Assembly (NCBI RefSeq): GCF_042678385.1
Contig: NZ_JBHUDY010000001.1
Span: forward strand, 2,046,001-2,110,000
Direction of reading: 5' to 3'
Source: Sphingomonas_B tabacisoli
GTDB taxonomy: Bacteria; Pseudomonadota; Alphaproteobacteria; Sphingomonadales; Sphingomonadaceae
Length of the DNA: 64,000 bases
A program made the translations under genes and the position numbers. A model generated the notes under the pieces. It was given only the letters and a program-made list of their open reading frames with translations, searched no databases and was not told the DNA's origin. This document shows positions 15,996 through 24,270 of the stretch, one piece after another (within the stretch, counting starts at the first letter, position 1; each line of letters opens with the position of its first letter).

Positions 15996-17260
15996 CCGAT
16001 CAACCTCACTGCAGTGCCGGTGAAGGAATGCGGTCCGCCCGTCGGGCACACGTTCGAGATCGAGCTGTTGCCGAGGAACACAACGCGGCGGCCGACCATC
16101 TGCAGGCAGTCGGTCGACATGCCCGTCGTTCCGTTGAACGTGAGTTGCTGCTTCGGGAAATAAAGCGCCCCTTGATAGAAGGAGCTGCTGTTTCCGTTGA
16201 CGGTGTTGCTTGCGACATCGAGCGCCCGCCGGTCCTGATACATGATGACGCCGGCGTAAGTGCCGGTCGTCGGCGCACTCAGATTGATCTGCGCGCCGCC
16301 GTTCATGCTCATGGTAGCGATGCTTGATGGGTCTGACGCAGCCGTCTTGCTGGTCAGGATGATGGTAACGCCCGTACCGCTAATCACCGCTTGCGAGCCG
16401 ACGTTGAACGAGCCGCCGTCGACATAGTAAATGCCGGGTCCAAGCGTCAAAGTACCCTTAACGTCGACATTCTTCAAACAAGTGGCCGTGGCCGGGTTGG
16501 AGGTCGACGTGAGACTTTTGTTTCCATTTGGAGAAACCGACAGCGATTGGCAGTTCAGGGTGCTGATGTCGGGATCTGGAAGCGACGCAAACGGGTCCTT
16601 CTGCGGCACTTGGTGAGACTTAAAGACCGTGGTGCCGGTGTAGTTGCTGTTCGGCACGACCGTTCCGACCGCCGCGATGGGCGTGGCCGTTATCGTGCTG
16701 CTGCCGTTCACGTAGACGGCGTTGCTCGACTTGGAATTGGTCGCCATGCCACAGCCCATATTCACCGTGGCGTTACCGGACATAGTGATGCCGACGGCCG
16801 TGGTCGGCTCGAGGGCGATCAGGCAATAATTGCCGTTGTTGACGACGGCCGCTGTCGACTCCGCCTTGATCGTCGGCGCCGTCGACACGAACAGGCTGGA
16901 GAAGGGCAGCGAGCGGCCGGTCTGCAAGGCGACGCGGACAGCGCTCGTATTACCCGTGCCGGCACCAGTGGTCGGCGGAGATTCAATCACCGGCGTCGCT
17001 GTCAATGTCAGCTCCGCGGTGCGGGCGATGTCGCCGTTGACGCTCGTCACATGGTTCTTGCCTTGGGCAAGCGCAAAGGCGCCCGAGAGCGCGGCCGAAT
17101 CGGCCTGGCGCTGCAACTGGCGCTTCCACAGCGTCCACTCGAGTGTATCGGTCGCCAAGCCGGCCGAGCCGATCACGACCGGCAGCGACGCCGCCGCAGC
17201 GACGATCACGTTGCCGCGCTTCGAGCGCGCAAAAGCCAGGAATGTCCGCTTCAAGCGCAT
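15992..17260 (-). CDS. TadG-like pilus assembly protein
   Basis: 422 residues. The N-terminal signal-anchor is MRLKRTFLAFARSKRGNVIVAAAASLPVVIGSAG, here residues 1-34. It carries the Flp/TadG_N pattern, then SAALSGAFALAQGKN as in TadG-type proteins. The rest is Ser/Thr/Asn/Gly-rich with several cysteines and looks like an extracellular beta-rich domain rather than a canonical von Willebrand A domain, because no MIDAS DxSxS is evident. The start ATG has GGAGG upstream. No Tad ATPase, secretin or prepilin peptidase genes are near. Confidence 0.78.
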   Translation of the reverse strand: MRLKRTFLAFARSKRGNVIVAAAASLPVVIGSAGLATDTLEWTLWKRQLQRQADSAALSGAFALAQGKNHVTSVNGDIARTAELTLTATPVIESPPTTGAGTGNTSAVRVALQTGRSLPFSSLFVSTAPTIKAESTAAVVNNGNYCLIALEPTTAVGITMSGNATVNMGCGMATNSKSSNAVYVNGSSTITATPIAAVGTVVPNSNYTGTTVFKSHQVPQKDPFASLPDPDISTLNCQSLSVSPNGNKSLTSTSNPATATCLKNVDVKGTLTLGPGIYYVDGGSFNVGSQAVISGTGVTIILTSKTAASDPSSIATMSMNGGAQINLSAPTTGTYAGVIMYQDRRALDVASNTVNGNSSSFYQGALYFPKQQLTFNGTTGMSTDCLQMVGRRVVFLGNSSISNVCPTGGPHSFTGTAVRLIG

Positions 17261-17347
17261 GACGCACCTCCTCAACACTGCCCGTCTTGCCGGAACAGGG
17301 TTCAGGGGCGTTGAAGGAATACGGTTAACGGAGTGCTGCCGATCAAA

Positions 17348-17424
17348 TGGTGCGCTCGACGGGATTCGAACCCATGGCCCTCAGATTAGGAATCTGATGC
17401 TCTATCCTGCTGAGCTACGAGCGC
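17348..17424 (-). tRNA. tRNA-Arg (anticodon CCT)
   Basis: 77-nt cloverleaf on the minus strand. Acceptor stem GCGCTCG/CGAGCGC, TA at positions 8-9, D stem GCTC/GAGC, anticodon stem TCAGA/TCTGA with loop TTCCTAA (anticodon CCT, reads AGG), T arm ATGGG-TTCGAAT-CCCGT, discriminator A, and an encoded CCA end. It lies between the TadG-like gene and the TonB receptor gene. Confidence 0.97.
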
Positions 17425-17460
17425 ACTCGGCGCGACTCCTGCCTTCCGCCGCGTCCGGGG

Positions 17461-19938
17461 TCAATCGTCCGATCCCGGGCGCGCACCGCCGCCTCTCTGC
17501 GGCAGCGAGAAGAACAGCTTGCGGAAGCTGATCTTGATCGTGCGGCCGAGCGGATCGAGCAGGTCCGGCTGATAGTTGACCGGCGTCACTCCGGTCGCGT
17601 CGCGCACGCGCTGGCGCTGGTTGAACAGATTGTCGACCGAGACCGTCACGCGCGATCCGCGCAGCCACGGATGGGCAACCAGCACTTTCGGCATGCTGCC
17701 CAGATTGGCGAATAGACGGAAATCCACCGTCGCCAGCGATCCGAAACGGAGTTGGTCGCTGGCGAGCCCTGTCGCGCCGTCCACGGTTGTTCCGCTCTGC
17801 CAATTCGCGCTGAGGCGCGCGCCCAGGCCGTTGCGAGTGATGCCTGCCTGCGCCTCGATTTCATGCCGCGGCTGACCGCCGCCGCGCCCGAGCGACCCGC
17901 CGTGCAGCAGATCGATGAAGGGACCGCCCGGCCGGACGAGCACGTCGTCCTTGAAATGCCAAGTGTGATACAGCGCGAACTGCAGCCGGCCGCCGCCGAA
18001 TCCGCCGCCGCCTCCACCGAAACGCCCACCGCCTCCGCCGCCGCCAGGACCGCGCGGACGATCGCCCTGCCCTGCGCCACCGCCCGCCTGCCCGCCAGGC
18101 CCACCCGCGCCATCGGGTCTGCGGCCGCCCGGGAAAGGCAAGCGCCCCGCCGCCGCCAGCGCGCGGAATTGCTCGGCGGTCGTGTCCTTGATCCGCTTCG
18201 AAAAATTGATGCCCCAACGGAGCTGATCCTCGCGCTCGCGGAAGAAATTGACCGGCCGCGCGTCGATCTGGACCAGATCGCCCGAGGCGTCGCGTATGAA
18301 CCTGTCCGGGAAGGCCGCCTGAATGGCGGCCGTCGGGAAGCCCAGTGATTCGATCGCGTTGCGCGTGCGCGTGCGCGTGTAGTTGGCAACAAGGCTGAGG
18401 TCGGTGTCGGTAAACGGCCTGAGCGTCAGACCTAACTTCGTCACTTTGCGATCGTCGGCAAGGAGGCCCGAATTGCCGCCGGTGATCTGGGTGACGATCG
18501 CCGACTGGTTGCGGACCAGATCGAACACGCGCACGCCCGGCGTCACGATCACCGGATTGCCGAGCTGCTGCGCGGTCGGCGCGCTTTCCTCATCCGTATG
18601 GGACACGACGAGGTTGATCGCGCGGATCGGCGACCAGGTCGCGCCATAGCCATAGGTGGTCTGCGTGCCGAAGTCGCTCAAGTGCTGCACCTCGACATTG
18701 CCGTTGACCGACAGGTTGCCGAGGAAGCCCAGGAACGCGCGGTCGCGGCTGGCGATCGGCACGTCGACATTGATCTGCCCGCCGCCGATATCGCGGTGCA
18801 CGTCGCCGTTACGGACAGTGCCGGTGCGCGTCGTGCGGCTGGAAAAATCGTTGGTCGAAGCATTGATGCGAACGGTCGTGGAAACCGCTCCGGCGGGGAG
18901 TTTCAGCGGCTGGCCGTTAATGGTGAAGTCGCCGCCGAAATTGCTCGCCGCCGAATGCGCCTTGTCGGCTGTGACGCTGGTCTTGGTATCGGTCGCGGTA
19001 CGGTCATAGGCGCTGGTGAACGTCCACTGCCAGCCCGAGATCGCGCCGTTCAGCGTCGTGCCGAGATGCGTGTTCAGCGAATGGTTGTCCTGTGTGATGA
19101 GCGGCCCGGCGCCGTCAGCCGACAATCCCAGCACGGCGCGGGTATCGTCATATTGCAGGCGGCCATTCACCGTCGCGGAAACCCCCTCCGCGATGCCGGT
19201 CGCATAGATCGCGTTGACGGACGCCGAGTCGCCGGACGGAATCAGCGTTCGGAACCCACGCTGATCGAAGCCGGTATCTGCGAGAATGTCACGCTGACTC
19301 TCGAGCAATTGCTGCGTGCGCGTGTAGGTGCCGGCGAGATTGAAGCGGCCCGTCGGATTGATGCGGAGCAGGCTCGCCGTTCCCTGGGGCTGGTTCGCGC
19401 CGCCGTCGGTCGCGATCCGATCGGACAGCTCCGCCGTGGTCGCGCGGAAGCGGCGGCGAAGCACGATGTTCACCACCTTCTGGTCGGCGCTGTAACCATA
19501 TTTCAACGCGACTTCCTCGGGCAGGATGTCGACCCGCTGGATCGCCTCCGTGGGGATATCGCGAATTTCGCTGAAGCCGGAAATCTTGAGGCCGTTCAGC
19601 AGCACGACCGAAGCGCCCCTGTTGCTGCCGCGCGTCGTCGCGATCTGGGGGCCGAGTTCGCTGAGCAGTTCCGCGACCGAGCTCACGCCATAGGAGCGAA
19701 TGTCGGCGGGGCTGAGCTGCACTTCGGGCTTGATGTCGCCGATCACCGCGCCGCGTTCCCGCTGTCCCACAACGACGATCTCTTCATCGTCCGCCTCATC
19801 GGGCGCCGGTTCCGCGGCAGGGGCAGGCTTCGGTGCTGCCTGAGGCGCCTGTTGCGCCGGTGGGGATGGCTCTTGCGCCCATGAAGGAACCGCCGTCCCG
19901 GCGAGCAAAGCCGACACCAACGCCACGCGACCGATCAT
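17461..19938 (-). CDS. TonB-dependent outer-membrane receptor with glycine-rich loop
   Basis: 825 residues. The Sec signal peptide is MIGRVALVSALLAGTAVPSWA, here residues 1-21. A Pro/Ala-rich periplasmic stretch follows, then a TonB-box-like segment (EEIVVVGQRE). The plug domain is at about 75-200 (SVAELLSELGPQI, VVLLNGLKISGFSEIRDIP, IQRVDILPEEVALKYGYSA), and the beta-barrel runs to the C-terminus. About 50 residues around 600-651 are almost all Gly with Arg/Pro, an unusual tract expected to be in a surface loop. The start is the ATG at 19938 preceded by AAGGA. The substrate is unknown and no transport genes are adjacent. Confidence 0.88.
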   Translation of the reverse strand: MIGRVALVSALLAGTAVPSWAQEPSPPAQQAPQAAPKPAPAAEPAPDEADDEEIVVVGQRERGAVIGDIKPEVQLSPADIRSYGVSSVAELLSELGPQIATTRGSNRGASVVLLNGLKISGFSEIRDIPTEAIQRVDILPEEVALKYGYSADQKVVNIVLRRRFRATTAELSDRIATDGGANQPQGTASLLRINPTGRFNLAGTYTRTQQLLESQRDILADTGFDQRGFRTLIPSGDSASVNAIYATGIAEGVSATVNGRLQYDDTRAVLGLSADGAGPLITQDNHSLNTHLGTTLNGAISGWQWTFTSAYDRTATDTKTSVTADKAHSAASNFGGDFTINGQPLKLPAGAVSTTVRINASTNDFSSRTTRTGTVRNGDVHRDIGGGQINVDVPIASRDRAFLGFLGNLSVNGNVEVQHLSDFGTQTTYGYGATWSPIRAINLVVSHTDEESAPTAQQLGNPVIVTPGVRVFDLVRNQSAIVTQITGGNSGLLADDRKVTKLGLTLRPFTDTDLSLVANYTRTRTRNAIESLGFPTAAIQAAFPDRFIRDASGDLVQIDARPVNFFREREDQLRWGINFSKRIKDTTAEQFRALAAAGRLPFPGGRRPDGAGGPGGQAGGGAGQGDRPRGPGGGGGGGRFGGGGGGFGGGRLQFALYHTWHFKDDVLVRPGGPFIDLLHGGSLGRGGGQPRHEIEAQAGITRNGLGARLSANWQSGTTVDGATGLASDQLRFGSLATVDFRLFANLGSMPKVLVAHPWLRGSRVTVSVDNLFNQRQRVRDATGVTPVNYQPDLLDPLGRTIKISFRKLFFSLPQRGGGARPGSDD

Positions 19939-20052
19939 CTGTTTTTCCTTGTCCGGGTTCGCCGGCGCTGTGCCGCGCCTTTTCTGAACGGGTGCTTTCA
20001 ACCCGTAACGATCGAACAGGTTGCGTCGGACGTCCCCCACAAGGGACGAACG

Positions 20053-20508
20053 TCAGTTCGTCTGATCGGGCGGCGCGATCGGGAACGGAAGCGGCATCAC
20101 TTCAACGCCCTCTTCCTTCAGCGCCGCAGCTTCCGCGGGCGTCGCTTGGCCGTGGATCGTACGCGGATCGGTCTCGCCGAGATGGATCGCCCGCGCCTCG
20201 TCGGCGAAACGGCGGCCGACCCATTGCGAGCCTTCCAGCATCTTGGACTGAACCTTCGCCATAGCCGTCATCAACGCCTTCATCTCGGCCGGCGGCGACG
20301 GCATCGACGCGACCGGAACGGGCGCCTGAGCGTCTTCGGAAACGCCGCTGCCGAGCCTTGGCGCCATGACGGCCTTGCCGATCTCGCCGTCGCCGCAGAT
20401 CGGGCACTGGATTAGGCCACGAGCGCGCTGATCTTCATAATCGGCACTGGAGCCGAACCAGGCTTCGAACACATGGGCCTGGCCGCATTTCAGATCGAAC
20501 ACGATCAT
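20053..20508 (-). CDS. DUF1178 family protein
   Basis: 151 residues. The N-terminus MIVFDLKCGQAHVFEAWFGS and the following CPICG are the family hallmark. The first cysteine (Cys8) and the later CPIC pair could bind zinc. A Pro-rich middle and a C-terminal region (GSQWVGRRFADEARAIHLGE...IHGQATPAEAAAL) complete the family pattern. Function unknown. It overlaps the Nit-type amidase gene by 4 nt and belongs to the grxC-nit-DUF1178 operon. Confidence 0.9.
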   Translation of the reverse strand: MIVFDLKCGQAHVFEAWFGSSADYEDQRARGLIQCPICGDGEIGKAVMAPRLGSGVSEDAQAPVPVASMPSPPAEMKALMTAMAKVQSKMLEGSQWVGRRFADEARAIHLGETDPRTIHGQATPAEAAALKEEGVEVMPLPFPIAPPDQTN

Positions 20509-21329
20509 CGGGCGAGCTCGACCGGAGGAATGTCGCGGCGATGGTCGATCGCGGGCACGCGGCTGCGCACGGCCGCCACCTGCGCCAGATCGAGATCGAC
20601 AAAGCCGAGGCCCTGCTCTGTGCCCATGTCGAGAAGCACTTCGCCCCAGGGATCGACGGCGAGCGAATGACCATAAGTCTCGCGCCCGTCCGCGTGCTGG
20701 CCGACCTGCGCGGCGGCAATCACGAAAACCCCCGCCTCAATCGCCCGTGCTCGGAGCAGCACGTGCCAATGCGCTTTGCCGGTCGGCACAGTGAAAGCGG
20801 CCGGGACGGCTAGAATAGAGGCCCCCGCCCCGGTCAGCGCGCGATACAAGTCTGGAAAGCGGATGTCGTAGCAGATGCTGAGACCCAGCCGCCCCCAAGG
20901 CGTCTCCGCCGCCACGGCCCGCTGCCCCCGCGCATAGACAGCCGATTCCCGCCAGCTTTCGCCAGTCGCAAGATCGACGTCGAACAAATGGATCTTGTCA
21001 TAGCGCGCACGGATCTCCCCCTGATCGTCGATCAGGAATCCGCGATTGAGCCGCCGTTCACCCTCGCCCTGCAATGCGAGCGACCCGATATGGACCCAAA
21101 GCCCTGCCTCCCGTGCGGCTTCGCGTATGGCTGCCAGCGTCTCGTCATCGCCTTCGCGCCGAAGGTTAGCCGCCGAACGCGCCCGGTCCCGATCGAGCAG
21201 GTTCGACATTTCCGGCGTGAACAGCATGTTCGCGCCGCCCGCGCGCGCATCCTCGATCGCCTGCACGATGGTGCGTGCGTTGGCGGCCGGGTCGATGCCC
21301 GACTGCATCTGCAGAATGGCGGCGCGCAT
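20505..21329 (-). CDS. Carbon-nitrogen hydrolase, Nit2/deaminated-glutathione amidase type
   Basis: 274-residue nitrilase-superfamily amidase. The catalytic triad is visible as Glu40 (FTPEMSNLL), Lys112 (RYDKIHLFDVDL) and Cys153 (LSICYDIRFPDLYR). The IHLFDVD and CYDIRFP motifs match Nit1/Nit2, which remove deaminated glutathione or omega-amides. Sitting directly after glutaredoxin in the same operon supports a link to glutathione metabolism. The exact substrate is inferred. Confidence 0.9.
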   Translation of the reverse strand: MRAAILQMQSGIDPAANARTIVQAIEDARAGGANMLFTPEMSNLLDRDRARSAANLRREGDDETLAAIREAAREAGLWVHIGSLALQGEGERRLNRGFLIDDQGEIRARYDKIHLFDVDLATGESWRESAVYARGQRAVAAETPWGRLGLSICYDIRFPDLYRALTGAGASILAVPAAFTVPTGKAHWHVLLRARAIEAGVFVIAAAQVGQHADGRETYGHSLAVDPWGEVLLDMGTEQGLGFVDLDLAQVAAVRSRVPAIDHRRDIPPVELAR

Positions 21330-21338
21330 GGGTGGCTT

Positions 21339-21599
21339 TTAAGCGGCCTTCAGCAACGGATCGAGGCCACCCCGCGCATCCAGCGCCGCCAGATCGTCCG
21401 ATCCGCCGATATGCTTCCCGTCGATGAACACCTGCGGCACGGTGGTCCGGCCATTAGCGCGCTGGATCATCTCCGCGCGCTGCGGGCCGCCCATTGTGAT
21501 GTCATATTCTTCGTAGGACACGCCCTTGCCGTCGAGCAGCCGCTGCGCGCGCAGGCAATAGGGGCAACCCCATTTGGTATAAATCTCGACCTTCGCCAA
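21339..21599 (-). CDS. grxC: Glutaredoxin 3
   Basis: 86-residue dithiol glutaredoxin. Active site CPYC at residues 12-15, the cis-proline in TTVPQVFIDG, and the glutathione-binding GGSDDL. It reduces protein disulfides and glutathione mixed disulfides in the cytoplasm. Lies in an operon with comF upstream (12-bp gap) and the Nit-type amidase downstream. Confidence 0.96.
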   Translation of the reverse strand: MAKVEIYTKWGCPYCLRAQRLLDGKGVSYEEYDITMGGPQRAEMIQRANGRTTVPQVFIDGKHIGGSDDLAALDARGGLDPLLKAA

Positions 21600-21611
21600 A
21601 ACCCCGTCTCC

Positions 21612-22376
21612 TCAATGCCATTCGTCGCCCAAGCCGGGCACATCGTCAACGCCATCCTGCAGCACGCGGGCCCAGCACAGCACGATCACTTTCGCCGCAC
21701 CGGCACGCTTCAGCACCTTTGCGCAAGCGCCCGCGGTCGCGCCGCTGGTGTAGACATCGTCGACCAGCAACACCGTGCGGCCGGCCAGCGCGGCCTTGCC
21801 TTCAGATGGGACGGCGAACGCGCCGCGCAAGGCCCTCGCTCGCGCCGCCCGACCGAGCCCGCCCAGCATCGGCGTGCGCTTGCGCCGCTCGATCAGGTCG
21901 GCACGGACTTCCAGTCCGGTCCGACGGGAAACTTCACGCGCTAGCAGCCCCGACTGGTTGAACCCGCGCCGCCAGATGCGCCAGCGATGCAGCGGTACGG
22001 GCACCAGCAAGACGTCGGGTTCGGCGAGCGCAAGCCGCGCCAGATAACGTCCTATCACCCGCGCCATGCCGATCCGGCCGCCGTGCTTCAGCTTCAGCAC
22101 GACCGCGCGCGCGACGGAACCATAAGCAACAGCAGCACGCACGCCGTCGTGCGGCGGCGGTTCGGCCAGGCAGGCAGCGCATTGTGTCTCCGGCCCGAGA
22201 TCCTGCTCCAGCGGCACGCCGCATGCGGCACAGGCCGGGCCGACAAGGAAATCGAGCTTGGACCAGCACGGACCGCAAAACGCGCCATCGTCGGATACGA
22301 TCAAACCGCATGCAGGACAGCGCGGCGGCAGCGCAAAGTCGATCGCAACACGAAATGGGGAAGCGATTAGGCTCAC
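21612..22376 (-). CDS. comF: ComF family phosphoribosyltransferase-like protein
   Basis: About 254 residues. The N-terminal zinc-binding region has several Cys pairs (CPAC, CGPC, CAACG, CAAC). The C-terminal PRTase fold carries the PRPP motif VLLVDDVYTSGATAGACA. ComF proteins assist DNA uptake during natural transformation in several bacteria. DprA in this same window is another competence-associated protein. I chose GTG at 22376, which has AAGGG upstream; GTG at 22409 would add 11 residues. Confidence 0.88.
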   Translation of the reverse strand: MSLIASPFRVAIDFALPPRCPACGLIVSDDGAFCGPCWSKLDFLVGPACAACGVPLEQDLGPETQCAACLAEPPPHDGVRAAVAYGSVARAVVLKLKHGGRIGMARVIGRYLARLALAEPDVLLVPVPLHRWRIWRRGFNQSGLLAREVSRRTGLEVRADLIERRKRTPMLGGLGRAARARALRGAFAVPSEGKAALAGRTVLLVDDVYTSGATAGACAKVLKRAGAAKVIVLCWARVLQDGVDDVPGLGDEWH

Positions 22377-22420
22377 GGCACCCTTGTTCCCGGTCCCGCG
22401 CGTCCCCACAAGGCCCGCAC

Positions 22421-23269
22421 ATGAGCGCGCCCGAAATCTTCGACCGCACGCGCCGGCGCATCCGGCGCGACCGAGCAGCCGCCGACTTTGCCCGGCACGA
22501 TTTTATTCATGCGCGCATGGCCGACGAATTGATCGACCGGCTGGATAGCGTGAAACGCAGCTTCACCCGCGGGCTGGATCTTGGCTGCCTGGATGGACGC
22601 GTGGGTGCTGCATTGCGCGCGCGGAGCATCGACGTCGTCTCAGTCGATCCGGGCTATTGCTTTGCCAAGGCTGCCGGCGGCGTGCAGTGCGACGAGGATC
22701 GCTTGCCCTTCGCCGATGAAAGTTTCGGCCTGGTCATCGCGTGCGGCGGTCTCGACCAAGTCAACGACTTGCCCGGCGCGCTGACGCTGATCCGTCGCGT
22801 GCTGAAGCCCGACGGCCTGTTCCTCGGCGCGTTCGTCGGCGCCGGAAGTTTGTCCCGGCTGCGGGCGTCGTTGCTGGGGGCGGAGGAACGCGCCGTTGCG
22901 CGTCTGCATCCGCAGATCGACGTCCGCTCGGCCGGCGACCTGCTCGCAAGAGCCGGCTTCGCTTTGCCAGTTGCCGACGGTGAGCAGCTCACCGTGCGTT
23001 ACAGCTCGCTCTTTGCGCTTCTCGCCGATCTGCGCGGCACGGCCTCGACGAGCTTGCTTGCCGATGCCGCGCCGCCACTCACTCGTACGGCGCTGGCGGC
23101 TGCGGCAGAACGGTTCGCTGCCGATGCTGCCGCGGACGGCAAGACCGGCGAGACGATCGAGATCGTGCATCTGCTCGGCTGGGCGCCCGCGCCGGACCAG
23201 CCCAAACCGGCACGCCGCGGCAGCGCCACCGCTTCGCTAGCGGCTGCCCTACGCCGGGACGAGAGATAA
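22421..23269 (+). CDS. SAM-dependent methyltransferase (BioC/NDUFAF5-like)
   Basis: 282 residues. The start MSAPEIFDRTRRRIRRDRAA resembles mitochondrial NDUFAF5 and BioC-like proteins. SAM-binding motif I is LDLGCLDGRVGAAL. Motif II/III regions are VDPGYCFA and LPFADESFGLVIACGGL. NDUFAF5 hydroxylates a complex I subunit in eukaryotes, and the bacterial homologues' role is not settled. It is divergent from comF and ends 21 bp inside the convergent mutT gene. Confidence 0.8.
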   Translation: MSAPEIFDRTRRRIRRDRAAADFARHDFIHARMADELIDRLDSVKRSFTRGLDLGCLDGRVGAALRARSIDVVSVDPGYCFAKAAGGVQCDEDRLPFADESFGLVIACGGLDQVNDLPGALTLIRRVLKPDGLFLGAFVGAGSLSRLRASLLGAEERAVARLHPQIDVRSAGDLLARAGFALPVADGEQLTVRYSSLFALLADLRGTASTSLLADAAPPLTRTALAAAAERFAADAAADGKTGETIEIVHLLGWAPAPDQPKPARRGSATASLAAALRRDER

Positions 23270-23671
23270 AGCGGCGAGTGCCTCGACCAACGGCACATCC
23301 GCCGGCGGCATCGCCAACGTCCGCATTTCCTCGACATTAACCCACCGGATTGCGCTCGCATCCAGCGCCATCGGCTCGCCCCGCCATTCGCGCGCGGCAT
23401 AAAGAAGAAGCAGCAAATGCCGCTCGCCCAGCGCCTCGCTTGCGAAGGCAAGCGGCGAGAACGCGCTCGGCGCGACTGTCACGCCCAGCTCCTCGACTAA
23501 CTCCCGAGCCAGGGCATGTTCCGGCGTCTCGCCCGGCTCGACCTTACCGCCTGGAAATTCCCACAGGCCCGGCATCGAACGGTCGGGCGCCCTCTGCTGA
23601 ACCAGTACGCGCCCCTCGCTATCGATCAGTGCAGCGGCAACGACAAGAAGCAACGGGTAACCTGTTGACAT
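23249..23671 (-). CDS. mutT: 8-oxo-dGTP diphosphatase MutT
   Basis: 140-residue Nudix enzyme that removes 8-oxo-dGTP from the nucleotide pool, preventing A:T to C:G changes. The Nudix box is complete at residues 42-64 (GKVEPGETPEHALARELVEE, then LG). The surrounding motifs VQQRAPDRSMPGLWEFPGG are those of MutT. Its C-terminal codons overlap the convergent methyltransferase by 21 nt. Confidence 0.92.
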   Translation of the reverse strand: MSTGYPLLLVVAAALIDSEGRVLVQQRAPDRSMPGLWEFPGGKVEPGETPEHALARELVEELGVTVAPSAFSPLAFASEALGERHLLLLLYAAREWRGEPMALDASAIRWVNVEEMRTLAMPPADVPLVEALAALSLVPA

Positions 23672-23732
23672 AAACCTTCCTTAACTGTCGCCGTGTCACT
23701 GCTGCTCGACTTTACACCGACCGGGGGCCGGC

Positions 23733-23906
23733 GTGATTAGCGAATTCCTTCACAGACTGCTTCGATCCGCGGCGGGGGCAACGGCCGTGGAATACGGGCT
23801 GATCGTCTCTCTTATCGTGATCGCGATGCTTGCATCGCTCTCTCAGGTCGCGAACGTCACGATCGGCATGTGGAACAACATCGCCCAGAACGTGCTCGCG
23901 CACTGA
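23733..23906 (+). CDS. Flp-type pilin (57 residues)
   Basis: A short gene starting with GTG at 23733, MISEFLHRLLRSAAGATAVE. It carries the Flp prepilin cleavage context G-ATAVEYGLI, with the conserved Glu and Tyr after the cleavage glycine, then a hydrophobic helix (LIVSLIVIAMLASLS). A G-rich sequence (CCGGGGGCC) precedes the start. It is a diverged paralogue of the pilin 137 bp downstream, with a shorter leader distance and a C-terminus ending NVLAH. It would form a Flp/Tad pilus subunit or a minor pilin. Confidence 0.8.
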   Translation: MISEFLHRLLRSAAGATAVEYGLIVSLIVIAMLASLSQVANVTIGMWNNIAQNVLAH

Positions 23907-24042
23907 GCAGGGCGCTTTGGTTAACGCGCTCGAAGCCATAACTCATCAAGAATCCGAAACGAGATCGGGCCTAACAGGCGACAAGTTGATCTTGGGACGA
24001 CCAGTCGGGTCAACGGGTAGGTGCTGGACCAAGGAGACGAAC

Positions 24043-24207
24043 ATGCAGATTCTGCGCAAGATGATCCGCAACAACAAGGGCGCGACCGCGATCGAGTACG
24101 GCCTGATCGCCGCGCTGATCGCCGTTGCCGCGATCACCGCCATGACGAGCCTGGGCCAGAAGGTCGGCAACACCTTCAATAACGCTTCCGGCAGCATGGT
24201 GCAGTAA
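24043..24207 (+). CDS. Flp/Fap major pilin (54 residues)
   Basis: Starts with ATG at 24043 after a strong AAGGAG. The leader MQILRKMIRNNKG is followed by ATAIEYGLIAALIAVAAI, the canonical Flp pilin cleavage site and hydrophobic helix, then a short Asn/Ser-rich tail. The strong ribosome site and the terminator just downstream (24232-24265) fit a highly expressed structural pilin. The pilus export machinery is not in the window; only TadE/TadG-like genes occur 7 kb away. Confidence 0.92.
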   Translation: MQILRKMIRNNKGATAIEYGLIAALIAVAAITAMTSLGQKVGNTFNNASGSMVQ

Positions 24208-24231
24208 GCGCGATCGCAAGATCAAACCGGC

Positions 24232-24265
24232 AAGGGCGGCGGGAAACTCGCCGCCCTTTCTGTTT
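24232..24265 (+). terminator. Rho-independent terminator after the Flp pilin
   Basis: A perfect 10-bp stem AAGGGCGGCG / CGCCGCCCTT (24232-24241 with 24249-24258), loop GGAAACT, followed by the T-rich TCTGTTT. It is placed 25 bp after the pilin stop and before the convergent accA. Confidence 0.85.
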
Positions 24266-24270
24266 GCGCG

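Noticed and set aside
16391..17314. Plus-strand open frame opposite the TadG-like gene
   Set aside because: Arg/Gly-rich with no start signal; the TadG-like gene has a Shine-Dalgarno, signal anchor and coupled neighbours.
17348..17424. tRNA-Arg as an island insertion site
   Set aside because: The tRNA gene is complete with encoded CCA, and neither flank shows a partial tRNA repeat or mobile genes.
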